The position numbers and the translations under genes are program-made. The notes beneath the pieces are model-generated. The model worked only from the letters and a program-made list of their open reading frames with translations. It was not told the DNA's origin and ran no database searches. From Eucalyptus grandis (taxonomy: Eukaryota; Streptophyta; Magnoliopsida; Myrtales; Myrtaceae), in NCBI RefSeq assembly GCF_016545825.1, contig NC_052620.1, positions 2,294,001 through 2,358,000 of the forward strand: a stretch of 64,000 bases of DNA. The letters are read 5' to 3'. Shown piece by piece: positions 1-9,015 of the stretch; the stretch's first letter is position 1, and the number at the start of each line of letters is the position of its first letter.

Positions 1-62
1 GATCTTTCTCCAAACTCGTTGCCATTATCGCCTGTATGTTGTGAGCTCAGGGCTCTTTCCAT
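1..62 (-). pseudogene. Start of a repeat-family copy (copy F), cut by window edge
   Basis: Reading leftwards from the ATG at 62-60, the first codons give MERALSSQHTGDNGNEFGER. This closely resembles the start of the copy at 55877 (MERMPSSQHA, then NEFGKR). The DNA above the ATG matches the leader of the other copies. Only about 20 codons are visible, so it cannot be said whether this copy is intact. The product is unrecognised. It lies head to head with copy A (start 862), about 800 bp away. Confidence 0.45.
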
Positions 63-345
63 CAAATCAGAGACAGAAGAGAATTCTCTTGTTTCTCCAA
101 GAAATAAAAACTTGTGTAGTCTCAATGGAAAACTTAGGCTCTGTGCGGTGATTTCTCACTGAAACTCTTGGATGTAAATTATTCAATGGGTTGCGGAGGT
201 TTAGTTGGCAACTTACTGTTCTCTATATGAAGCTTGAACTGAGCGCCATATTTTCATAACGTGAATAAAAAACTATTATTTAGATTTCATAGTTTTGTTC
301 CCTTAGACATTCAAGAAAGCTGAATGAATTAAACGTACATATCAA
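63..345 (-). promoter_or_regulatory. Promoter and leader of copy F
   Basis: The reverse complement matches the leader of the other family copies. It has a TATA-like CATATAGA at 229-222, then the block around AAACCTCCGCAACCCA, then an AGAGAATTCTCTTCTGTCTCTGAT stretch just before the ATG (interrupted here only for brevity; see 62-95). The same order precedes copies A, C, D and E, which supports a conserved promoter and 5' leader. No transcript evidence is available. Confidence 0.4.
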
Positions 346-584
346 CAATAACAGTTCTTTACATATCTCATTGCCCTCGGTACTTTTTTGTGAATGTGGA
401 AAAATAATATTTTTAGTGTCAAAATCTAATTACATTTATTTTTTTCTATATTCAGACGCAAAAATTAACATGCTCATCCTACCCGCTACAGTCTCACGAT
501 TGAACTTTGAAAAAAATCTCATTAATTTGTGTGAAATGTATTCGGTTTTTATTAAAGAAAGGAAACAAGTAAAGAATTGTTTTT

Positions 585-861
585 GTGATATGTGCATTTA
601 ATTTGTTCAGCTTTCTTGAATGTCTAAGTGAACAACACCGTAATGTAAATATCTTTTTCAACCACTTTACGAATACTTGGCGCTCAGTTCACTCTTCATA
701 TAAGAGATCAGTAATTGCATGAAACCTCCACAAGCCATTCTATATTTTATATCGAAAAGCTTCAATAAGAAATCAACACACATAGCTCAAGTTTTCCACT
801 GAAGCTGCACTAGTTTTTGGTCCAAAGAGAACAGCCAGAATTCTCTTCTCTCTCTGATCAG
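585..861 (+). promoter_or_regulatory. Promoter and leader of copy A
   Basis: TATAAG lies at 699-704, about 160 bp before the ATG at 862. It is followed by AAACCTCCACAAGCCA and, just before the ATG, AGAATTCTCTTCTCTCTCTG. The same elements occur at 62540-62791 (nearly identical), 55680-55876, and reversed at 19965-20215 and 63-345. Conservation among copies is at least as clear here as in the coding part. Confidence 0.45.
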
Positions 862-1359
862 ATGAAACCAGCAGAAGATTCACAAGATACGATCAATAGC
901 AGCGACGAGTTCGAAGAAAAATCAATCTTATCACAATCGCATCAAAGACTTGAAAAGCCAATAGAGTGATCGCATTGAAGGGAAATTGACGATGATATTG
1001 GTGAGACCGGAGGGCAAGGGTCGACTCTAAACTAGAGCGAGAGAATGTCGTTCCTAATGATCAAACGGCAAGGGTCAAAGGTCAAGAATCAGACAAAGGG
1101 ATTGCATCGAAGGGAAAGCAACGATGTTATTGCGAGAGAAATTAGCGAAATCAGCCATGCATTGGAAGCAAGGGGATCGTCCCAATTGCCTGTAGAAGTT
1201 TCGATTGCACCAAATGATGGTCGAGATGATCTCCCCTCCTTGCAAAACATCGATGCCGGCGGTCAAGTTGGAGAATGGTCAAACGAATCGATGGTATCTA
1301 TACTCCCTTGTGAAGCAATCTTTTACAAGAAGGATTATAACCGTAATACACTCCAATAA
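862..1359 (+). pseudogene. Repeat-family protein, copy A, disrupted
   Basis: Starts MKPAEDSQDTINSSDEFEEK and runs 35 codons to a TGA at 967-969. The middle section present in copy B (7631) is missing. The family repeat then continues out of frame, with a second open stretch at 1045-1359 that includes HRRESNDVIAREISEI. The same early stop is present in copy E (62792), so the lesion predates their duplication. Compared with E, this copy keeps an extra 54-bp segment near 1190-1244. Function is unknown. It is probably dead unless splicing bypasses the stop. Confidence 0.5.
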
Positions 1360-2279
1360 GTGATGATCTACCATATCATAACAACCTTCTGATCCTCCTT
1401 CCTTTTGGTTCAACTACATTGCACAGATGCTCCCCGATTTCAAGGTACCTACTACTTTTGACTTGACTGAATCCAACGTTCAATTCGGTCCTACATTTCA
1501 TAATTTAATTTATGTATAGGTATAATCAATAGGGAGAAATACTAAGACTCAAGTAATAATATTCTATACATCTCTGTGTCTTGGTAACTCCTTTGATTCT
1601 TGCAACTCTTCTATTTCCAATTCCTTTCGAGTTTCTTTTTCTGCAGTTTGTTTTGGACTTTTGATTAAGAATTTTTCTCCACCTCCTCTAAATTGTCAAC
1701 TTTGTCATCGGGCTATCTCATACCAACAACGAGGTTGTCGTTGACATTTGAGTTCGACAAGATTGGGTATGAATAAGGAAAATATTAGATGTAACTTATT
1801 TGCTTTCTTTCTTCAACGATATTCCTCTTTCTTTTCATTGATGCAAAGAAAATCTATGTTTATGTACAAGTGTAAAATGTTTCAGTCCTCTCGATATAAG
1901 GAAATAAGTAAGGAACCGTCGTTTTAATTATATGCAGAATATTAAAACTTTTAGTATTCTTGATTTAAAAGTAACAAACTAATAATTGCTTTTAAAAAAA
2001 AACTTGGTCCTCAATAATCAACTTTTCATATAGCGAAGCAGCACTTGCAAATTAAACCTCCATAAGCCAATTTAAATCTTATATCCAAGTGTGTTAGAGA
2101 GAAATCACCGCATAGAGTAGAGCTTCAATTGCCATTGCTAATAGTATCTTATGAATTTGCTGCTCATTTCATAAGATCTGGGGAACAAAACATATAGTTT
2201 TAGTGGAAAATTCTATACTCTTTGACTAATCTAGTGAAACGAGCTATGGATTTTGATATTCAAAACTGGTATGCTCGTG

Positions 2280-2950
2280 CTACATCTATAATAAATTAAT
2301 TTTTATGCAATAAAAAAATATCAAACTGCATAATTTGCGCCACTTTTATCTTGCTGTATCATAAAATTTTTTAAATTGGTATACTCATATGACATTTATC
2401 CAGTTTGAGATTTTTTGTGATAAGAAAATTAGTTAAGAGTAAATGTGGTATGAGTGTACCGTTCTTGAATATTTGGTGATATCAGCCTCGTGAATTATAT
2501 GTAGAATATTAAATTCTTTCTAGTTTTTTTTTTTTTTTGGTAAAGGTAAGAGATATATTGAGGAAATGCCAAATATACAAAAAATCTCGTCACCAAAAAC
2601 TTACACTCCAAATGCAGGAACAAAAGAAGTGGAAGGGTGACGAGATGAAAAAGCCGCAAAATGCAGCACAAACACTACAACACCTAGCCAAAAAGAAGCA
2701 CGGCATGGTTAAACGGCTACAAAAGATACTACGGGCGAGGAAGAGGTCACCGTCAGAATGAACTACCAACGGGTCCCTAGTGAAAATAATCGGGTCTAGG
2801 CCTCAACTTCTTTGCACAATCTTTTGTTTCTAGTTTTATTGATTTAAAAGAAATAAATAATTAACCATTTTTCAACGTGTCTCAAAAACTTGACCCCTCA
2901 CATATAATAGATCGGTCTCTTGTAGAGGTGGCAAAACAAGTTTTAACTCT
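2280..2950 (+). repeat. Diverged duplicate of 5810-6090, with an insertion
   Basis: Both stretches share, in order, a TTTGAGATTTTTTGT block, a GTAAATGTGGTATGAG block and, at the far side, TCTCAAAAACT followed by CCCCTCAC and TTGCAGAGGTGGCAAAA-like sequence. The copy here is longer by the retroelement at 2528-2826. The copy at 5810 lacks it and so serves as an empty site. No gene is visible in either. Confidence 0.6.
2528..2826 (-). mobile_element. Short non-LTR retroelement (SINE or truncated LINE tail)
   Basis: A roughly 299-bp insert begins with a run of T (a poly-A tail on the minus strand) followed by GGTAAAGGTAAGAGATATATT. It is flanked by an 11-bp direct repeat, TTTCTAGTTTT, at 2517-2527 and 2827-2837. 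The related segment at 5810-6090 lacks it. A second copy of nearly equal length lies at 47098-47393, sharing the GGTAAA start, CTTACACTC, and AGTGGAAGGG. The plus-strand reading frame across 2537-2761 is antisense to the element and is not a gene. A LINE tail is an equally good explanation. Confidence 0.6.
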
Positions 2951-3420
2951 CGAGCCCTCGCCGCCGGTCGACTAGGGTCGTCGGCCCCTAGCTAGGGCCC
3001 GGCGACGATGGCGGGAGGCGGCGGCGGCTAAGGGCTCAACCGCCTCCCCCGGGTCCCTTTTATTTATTTAAAATTTTAAAATTTTTAAAATTTTTAATTT
3101 TTTTAATATTAAAATTATTATTTTTAAATATTTTAATTTAATTTAATTTAATTAATTTTTATATTATTTATTTACTGTCAGCCCAAAACGACACCGTTTT
3201 GTATTATTTGGTCACGTCGCTTGTAAAACGGTGTTGTTTTGCGCTCGCTTCGCTAGAAAATTGACACGTTAGTGTTTTGGCCAAACTTTGGCTGGAGTGA
3301 CACTTAAGTGATCCGTTTTTCTTCGAATATGGCACTTAAATGTACCTCTCGTAAGTTATAGCACTTAAATGTCCTTTTGTGCTAAGTTATGGCACTTGAG
3401 GTGTATTTATCTCATTTTTA
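2951..3420. other. GC island, AT-rich tract and short imperfect tandem repeat
   Basis: A very GC-rich island (about 2950-3055) is followed by an AT-only-like tract (about 3060-3170). Then, at about 3298-3400, three to four imperfect units of about 30 bp each contain GGCACTTAAATGT or a close variant. This layout resembles a terminal region of a DNA transposon or MITE, but no terminal inverted repeat or target duplication could be fixed. Confidence 0.3.
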
Positions 3421-3545
3421 ACTATCGATAAAACCTCTGAATATATCCCTTCTGATGACAATAATGGCACTCAATATTAGCAAATTTATTCTACTTGCCT
3501 CCGCTTTTATCTCGACTTTTATCTCTATTTCTTAGACCTCGAGAC

Positions 3546-4153
3546 TCACTTCTTCCCCCTTTTCTCAACAACCAAGGCATCAGAATGTGAAGATGATGAT
3601 CCTTGTGTCTTCCTTCTCATATCTTCATTCAAAATATTACTCTTGGTCAAATCCGTGATAATCGTACCATCTAGGGCAGAATTAGATAAAGATGTTCGGA
3701 ACGTCTCCCAGGAGTTCGGAAAAGTACTAAGCAACCATAGTGCTTGTATCTCATCATCAAATTTGATTCCCATCGCAGCCAACTAATTTATAATTCCTTG
3801 AAAAGAATTTAAATGATCAGTCAAACGAGTACTATCTTGATATCTTAGAGACATCATCTGTTTTATCAAAAATAACTTATTATTCACAATCTTTCGAGCA
3901 TATAACTGTTTGAGCTTATCCTATCATATGTTTCCTCAATAATATTGTTCAAGACATTATCATTCACCCACTGCCTGATATAACCACATACTTGATGATG
4001 AAATATAGACCATTTAGCATCAGTTTTATTCTCTGGTTTCTCCTTGGCAAATACGGGCAAATAAAAATCTTTCACATATAAAATGTCTTCCATCTTCCCT
4101 TTCCAAATATGATAATTCAAATCATTTAGTGTAAACATTCTACTCGTATTCAT
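3546..4153 (-). pseudogene. Ty1/copia gag fragment
   Basis: Reading leftwards from 4153, the first frame starts MNTSRMFTLNDLNYHIWKGK, with the LNDLNYxxWKxKM pattern of copia-type gag (UBN2-like). It continues to 3884. After a disrupted gap, a second frame (3782-3546) carries FPNSWETFRTSLSN and a basic tail, typical of the end of that gag domain. Protease, integrase and RT are absent, so this is a 5' fragment of a dead element. The break between the two frames is at least one frameshift. Confidence 0.75.
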
Positions 4154-4852
4154 TTTTATTGTTTAACACAAGGCAGAAAAATCAAGCAATAACCAGAAGC
4201 TCTGATTCTCTCTTATGGGAGAACAATAACAATTCGAACAATATCAAATCAATGCAGCAGAATAAAATAATCTCTCATCTTGTGTAAACCTAATAGGAAT
4301 CAATATAGTAGAATAAAATAAACGTCAAGCACTCGAACACAAGACGATTTTTTACGTGGAAAACCTCCTCAATGTGAGGAGATAAATAAGCCACGGGACC
4401 GAAGTTCACCCGAAAATCTTCATTATCAACAAAATTGGATGAAAAAAGTTATTCTCTAGTAAATACTAGAGGTACATAGCAGCAAAAACCTCAAGAACAT
4501 AATTCTTGGCAATACACTTGAATTTCATAAAAGATCAAGGATAAATCTGACAAAAACACAAGTTTTGATTAATCCATGAAAAACCTGATGTAGGGAGCTT
4601 CAAACGAAAATCAAACCGTTTAAATTCGAGAAAATTGCGCCACGAACATGCTGACAAAATTTTGGCTCAATCAGACCATGAATCAACCTCTGATGGTAGC
4701 TTGATGTAAATCAGATATTGCCCCAACCCAGATTTTCTGTTTTATCTTTTTCTCTTGTAAAGATAGTGAGAAATCATATTTTTCCATATAACTTATTATA
4801 TTGATTCAAGCCCTTTTTGGGCTTGTAACTCATTGGGCTTCCTCATATAGGA
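4154..4852 (-). mobile_element. Probable leader and LTR of the copia gag fragment
   Basis: Just upstream of the gag start, GCTCTGAT at 4199-4206 is the minus-strand form of the conserved core of a tRNA-Met primer-binding site (ATCAGAGC), though the rest of the site is degraded. The adjoining DNA should therefore be LTR. It includes GTGGAAAACCTCC and CACGGGACC, and a 7-bp hairpin (CTCCTCA, loop ATG, at 4365-4381). The outer LTR edge and a second LTR were not found. Confidence 0.35.
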
Positions 4853-5071
4853 ATGAACCCAGCTAACATGTACTTGGCGTTCTCGAGCGTCCAGGTGATC
4901 GACGAGTTCGAGCCGAGCTGCGGGACCTTGATGGCTCTAGGCGAGCGTAGATGCGAGCATCTGTTCTCGCCATTGGAGTCCGACAGCGATGGCGAGGGGA
5001 CAGTCAAGGCAGATGCCGGATTCCTCCGTCTCTTCCTAGAATTTTACCAGCGACAGGATTTCCAAAACCAG
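4853..5071 (+). CDS. Exon-like open segment, unrecognised product
   Basis: From ATG 4853 (or 4868) the frame runs 73 codons and meets CAG/GTACGC at 5069-5077, a plausible splice donor in phase 0. It is clearly more GC-rich than its surroundings. The peptide includes VQVIDEFEPSCG, then an acidic SPLESDSDGEG stretch, then FLRLFLEFYQRQDFQNQ, which looks like a helix. I do not recognise a family. No following exon could be joined. It may be the first exon of a gene or a fragment carried in by duplication or a transposon. Confidence 0.3.
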
Positions 5072-6452
5072 GTACGCAGTCCTTTTTGCCTCGTTTATCT
5101 TCAACTTAGAAGATTGGCTATACGTGAATTCATTCTCTTCTGTGGATAATTATGTTACATCTTCATCAGTCGAACATCATCAACTTCAACGAAATTATGG
5201 TTTAGCTTCCGGTCACCCTCCTGATAAATTGATCGGTCTATGGATTTTGCATAACTTGTGATTCATAATCTGGATTGTTTGTTCGTCAGTCAAGTGCATA
5301 CCTACTATGCGTGAATGCGACATTTCGAGAAACCATTAACTTGATTTTCAAAGCAGAAAAGAACCGAGATAATGTTGGTGGGTAGGAAAACGTATAAACA
5401 TTTGCACGGCAGACTTAACTGTTGAGAGTATTTCGAAAGGCACGTGTATCTCTGCATTTTCTCGTCTTGCATTGCTTGCAGAGTCATTCTTTTCTTCTCT
5501 TTTAACGGGGAGTTCATTCGATGCACCTGATAACAACATGAAAAGAGTGTTGAGTGTGATTGCACGAGATTGCAATATTCGTTTTTTATTTTTATTTTAC
5601 CAAAGTTAATATATTTTTAAGTTATTCTAATGTGATTTAATCTTTCAAGGCCTTATCTGGAAAAACACACTGCGAATTTGTTTTTCACCGGGGAAAAGAA
5701 GAAAAAGAATGCATGATGATAAAGAAGAATTTGTATTTCATCGTCAAGTATCTGCAATAGATATAACCAAAACTAATTTTTGTATCATGAACAATCTCAA
5801 ACTACTCGATCCATGCCATATTTTTCCAAAACAAAAATCCATATCATAAAGAAACTCCAAATTGGTACACATACGGACATTTATAGTTTGAGATTTTTTG
5901 TTAAATGAAAATTGGTTTGGGGTAAATGTGGTATGAGCATACCATTCTTCATTATTTTGTGATATATGTGCAGAATATTTGTTATTTTAAAAGAAAAAAT
6001 AATTTATTGTTTTTCAACATGTCTCAAAAACTGGCCCCTCACAAGTAATACATCGATCTCTTGCAGAGGTGGCAAAATGAATTTCAAATCATTTTTAATG
6101 GCTTGGGAGAGGTTGGGTTGCCTAAAATTTGGCATATAGGTAGGAGTGAGTTTAATCAACCAAAAATCATTTACTTACGGGTTGTAGTGGGTCCGGAAAG
6201 AAAGCCACTTTCTAGACATTTAATGAAATTATAATGCTAAAATTGTTTATCCTAGACCAAATTTTTGTATGAGGTCAAGCTGAGAATATTGGAATTCTTC
6301 TAGGGAATCGGCAATTTCATAGAAACTATTAGTTAGGAAAGCAAAATTGATCTGTAATACTCCACAAACTATCTCTCAAAATTTGGAACTAGGGACCGAA
6401 CTTGTTGGTCTTAAGATCGGGACTCAAACCAAACTACCAGTCTAATGAAATC
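5072..6452. other. No gene seen; AT-rich with the duplicate of 2280-2950
   Basis: Short open frames here lack coding character. 5810-6090 is the diverged partner of 2280-2950 and shows that site without the short retroelement. The rest is AT-rich sequence in which I see nothing further. Confidence 0.4.
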
Positions 6453-6833
6453 AATGTTGACACCTAAATTTTGTCTTTTACTTAAGACTTAATTGCGTAA
6501 AAAATTAGGAATTATTCTCTAAAAAACAAAAAAGTAAAAAGTAAAGTAAATAATTTTCATTAAGACGTACCGTGTTTTAATTACAATGCATCGCATATAA
6601 ACATTAGGAACATTTGATTACTAATATTAAATAACATTCAAGAAATTTAAACTTTTTTAATTAAAAACAAAAAAACCACATCCGGGCGGGTCTAGGGCCA
6701 ACCTTAGGCCAGCCCCTCCTTCGTTTCCCTTTCCTTTTTCCCCACATGGGGCCAGAAAGGGGGAAAATGAGGGGGGCGGGGCTGGTTTTTGCTGGAGAAG
6801 AAAGCAGTCCTTTGCTGGTTCTCTGGTTTTTGA

Positions 6834-6864
<31 letters not shown>

Positions 6865-6965
6865 CTGCTGAGGGAAGCCAGGGAAAACCGAGAGGAAAGA
6901 GGAAGGATAGAGGAGGAAGGATGCTCGCGCGGCAGAGGACAAAAACAGCCCCCCAAACCCCATTG
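6453..6965. other. Possible LTR fragment with (GA)n microsatellite
   Basis: TGTTGACACCTAAATTTTG at about 6453 resembles the start of several plant LTRs. It leads through AT-rich DNA into a GC-rich and purine-rich block with a GA dinucleotide run at about 6834-6860. No matching end, primer-binding site or partner LTR was found. The overlapping minus-strand open frames are products of the low-complexity sequence. Confidence 0.25.
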
Positions 6966-7389
6966 ATTAGCTAGATCGATTATCCAACCTTCCCTTGATC
7001 TTGAATTAGAAAATAAGCAGAAATCCTTTATGATATCAATATTGCTGATAAAAAAAAAAAGGACCCTTCTGCCTACTTGTCAATTTTTTGCTAGTCGTCT
7101 ATAAATCAATGTGAAAACCAACTATAGAATTACTTGTTAGCAAGTGCATAATGACATATCCTATGTAAAATACACAGGTGAAAATAGTTGTTTTATGGAA
7201 TAATCACATGAAGCGGAGCAGTAGGTGAGTATGTCATGCTTTGCGTCGGGTGAAATAAATGTAACTATATTCCGACGCTAAAATCTTTATTTTTCAATAT
7301 TCACGCAAAAAGTTCCAAGTGCATTAAAATATATAGTTTTATGGACTAATTTGTTGATAAAAGTAATCGAGTAAAGAACTGGCTTTGGA

Positions 7390-7630
7390 GATATGTACAT
7401 CTGACTAGTTCAGCTTTCTTGAACCGTCAACGAATAATAACTGCTTTTCAACTGCTTTTAATAAGCTTGGCGTATCGCCACCTGCAAATTAAACCTCCAG
7501 GAGCCATTTTACATTATATATCGAAGAGTTTCAGAGAGAGAGACCACCATACAGAGCTTAAGTCTTCCGCTGAAGTTACACGGGTTTTTCTTTCTTGGAG
7601 AACCGAGAGAATTCTCTTCTCTCTGATCTA
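7390..7630 (+). promoter_or_regulatory. Leader of the intact family copy B
   Basis: Matches the leaders of the other copies: a TTCAGCTTTCTTGAA block at about 7409, AAATTAAACCTCCAGGAGCCA at 7485-7505, and GAGAATTCTCTTCTCTCTGA right before the ATG. Where the other copies have TATAAGAG, this copy reads GGCGTATCGCC, so its TATA box looks lost. The only copy with a clean frame may therefore have altered expression. Confidence 0.45.
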
Positions 7631-8356
7631 ATGGAAAGAGCCCAAGATTCACAAAGGACAAGCGGAAATGGCGACAAGCCCGGAGAAACATCAAGGCAGT
7701 CGCAATCGCATCAGCGGCTTGATTGTTTTATTCTTTTTGATCGAAGGCAACTTAATTATTCGGTACCAGGTCGCTACTACTTGATGCAAACTTCAGAGAA
7801 CTTCATTTTTGCTTTGCGAAGCAGTAATGCTGGTGATCGAGCAGGAGATGATCGAACTGCGAGCATCGACCCCAAACAAGAGAGGGAGAACGTTCCTGAT
7901 GATCAGACGGCGACAGCCCAAGATCAAGAATTGGCTGAGGGATCGCATCGAAGGGAAAGCGACGGTGATGTTGGTGATGAACGAAGGGCAAGGGTTGACT
8001 CTGAACAAGGGCGAGAGAAGGTCGTCCCTGATGATCAAATAGCGAGGGTTGAAGACCAAGAATCGGCGGAGGGGCCGAGTATGATTCCTGATCAAGAATC
8101 AATGAGGGGGTCTCACGGACAAAGAAGAGACGACCATGTTTTGACACTCGATAGCACTAATACAAGTTCGAGGCAGCGGCCGTTACTGAGGTCGAATCGT
8201 GGAACGGATAATCAGGGTGCCGCAACTCAAGGTCCAGAATCGATGCATTCTGTCATGCGGGAGAGCGCCGGCAGTGGATCGAGGCAGACGGAATGGCCAC
8301 AACTGTTCGAAAGTTTGAGGGTTGCAGGCGAGAAGAAGAAGGAAGCCCAGGAGTAA
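7631..8356 (+). CDS. Unrecognised repeat-containing hydrophilic protein, copy B
   Basis: A single open frame of 241 codons. I chose ATG 7631 because it aligns with the ATG of copies A, C, D, E and F; the frame remains open a little further upstream but without an ATG. The protein is strongly hydrophilic and rich in D, E, R, Q, S and G, with no signal peptide or membrane helix. After a 65-residue head, two repeats of about 43 residues follow (roughly residues 68-112 and 113-155), each with a VPDDQ motif and a QDQE or EDQE motif. Next come a SHGQRRDDHVLTLDST block and a basic-acidic tail ending EKKKEAQE. It is probably largely disordered. No family or function is recognised. It is the only intact member in the window, although whether it is translated is unproven. 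The 3' flank is interrupted by the copia element starting at 8650. Confidence 0.5.
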   Translation: MERAQDSQRTSGNGDKPGETSRQSQSHQRLDCFILFDRRQLNYSVPGRYYLMQTSENFIFALRSSNAGDRAGDDRTASIDPKQERENVPDDQTATAQDQELAEGSHRRESDGDVGDERRARVDSEQGREKVVPDDQIARVEDQESAEGPSMIPDQESMRGSHGQRRDDHVLTLDSTNTSSRQRPLLRSNRGTDNQGAATQGPESMHSVMRESAGSGSRQTEWPQLFESLRVAGEKKKEAQE

Positions 8357-8649
8357 AAGAAGGAACGAAGAAGATGGAACCGAGAGGGAGAGAAACCATA
8401 CAAATTCCTTAGCAATGATGCAGTATGTTCTTGGAATCTCTCTCGCAAAGCATGATGATAAGTTTCTTCTCGGGCTTTTCTTCGTTTAGGGTTTTGTTAG
8501 GCGCTTCCTTCATTTTTTTTTTTTTTTTTTTCGGTTTCTTTGTGTGTAAGCCTTTGTGTGAAATTGATTTTCAGGGATGAATATTCTTGGTGAAAATAAA
8601 GATTTTTAGCAATGGAAAATGAAGGGTTAGAATTTCCAGAGAAAGTTTG
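8357..8649 (+). other. 3' flank of copy B, up to the copia insertion
   Basis: Contains a long T run at about 8513-8532 and then the sequence TTCCAGAGAAAGTTTG that ends at the copia target site. Copy D has the uninterrupted equivalent near 56940-56960. The flank resumes at 17492. Confidence 0.5.
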
Positions 8650-8884
8650 TGTTAGAAGATATGCAATATTCTCTTTGGAGATTATAATTTGATCTGATTA
8701 TGTACATATCAATTAAAGATTAGATACATATCTAGATTGATACATAAGATTCTTTATTTCCATTAATTGTACATCTCCAGCTCTATTTACATAGGATCTG
8801 TACATATTACATTATTCATTGAGGAAATACAGAAAAGCTTTACTCCTTTCTCGATCACTCTCTTTTCACCTTCGGTTTCTTTCA
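8650..8884 (+). repeat. Copia 5' LTR
   Basis: 235 bp, TGTTAGAAGATATG at the start and GGTTTCTTTCA at the end. It matches the right LTR apart from a handful of substitutions (for example ACATAAGATT versus ACATAGGATT, and CTGTACATATT versus CTGTATAGATT). Confidence 0.95.
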
Positions 8885-8896
8885 TGGTATCAGAGC
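8885..8896 (+). other. Copia primer-binding site (initiator tRNA-Met)
   Basis: TGGTATCAGAGC directly abuts the LTR end. It is the complement of the 3' end of plant initiator tRNA-Met, the usual primer for reverse transcription in this class. Confidence 0.95.
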
Positions 8897-9015
8897 TTCC
8901 AGGCTTCTGATTTGCTTCCGCTCTCTTCTTCTGTCAAAACAGTTCCTCAACCTGCAAAAAAGGGAGGCCTGTTTGGCATAAGAATTAATATCCGAAGGAT
9001 TTCTTTTTACTCACC

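Larger units (their letters stand above)
1..930. repeat. Imperfect inverted repeat: two family leaders head to head
   Basis: The left arm (about 1-345) and right arm (about 583-930) are reverse-complementary with many mismatches. For example, CATTCAAGAAAGCTGAA at 309-325 is mirrored by TTCAGCTTTCTTGAATG near 607-623. Each arm holds one copy's promoter, leader and first codons, and the symmetry centre is near 464. A transcript crossing it could fold into a long imperfect hairpin. Confidence 0.6.
497..2131 (+). repeat. Long direct duplication, copy 1 (partner 62431-64000)
   Basis: About 1.6 kb here is nearly identical to the right end of the window, covering the leader, pseudogene A and its downstream flank. 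Differences are scattered substitutions and short indels. The right partner runs off the window end, so the true length is unknown. The downstream part (1360-2131) contains splice-like signals such as CAAG/GTACC near 1444 and ATAG/GT near 1520, but no convincing exon chain. Confidence 0.85.

Noticed and set aside
371..601. 76-codon plus-strand frame
   Set aside because: AT-rich, between the two arms of the inverted repeat. The matching stretch near 62431-62525 covers only its later half and does not preserve a start.
6657..6963. Two overlapping minus-strand frames rich in Ser, Leu and Pro
   Set aside because: They come from a purine-rich tract with a GA microsatellite.
7793..8147. Minus-strand frames opposite copy B
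   Set aside because: Shadows of the plus-strand frame. The plus strand has the conserved start, leader and repeats.
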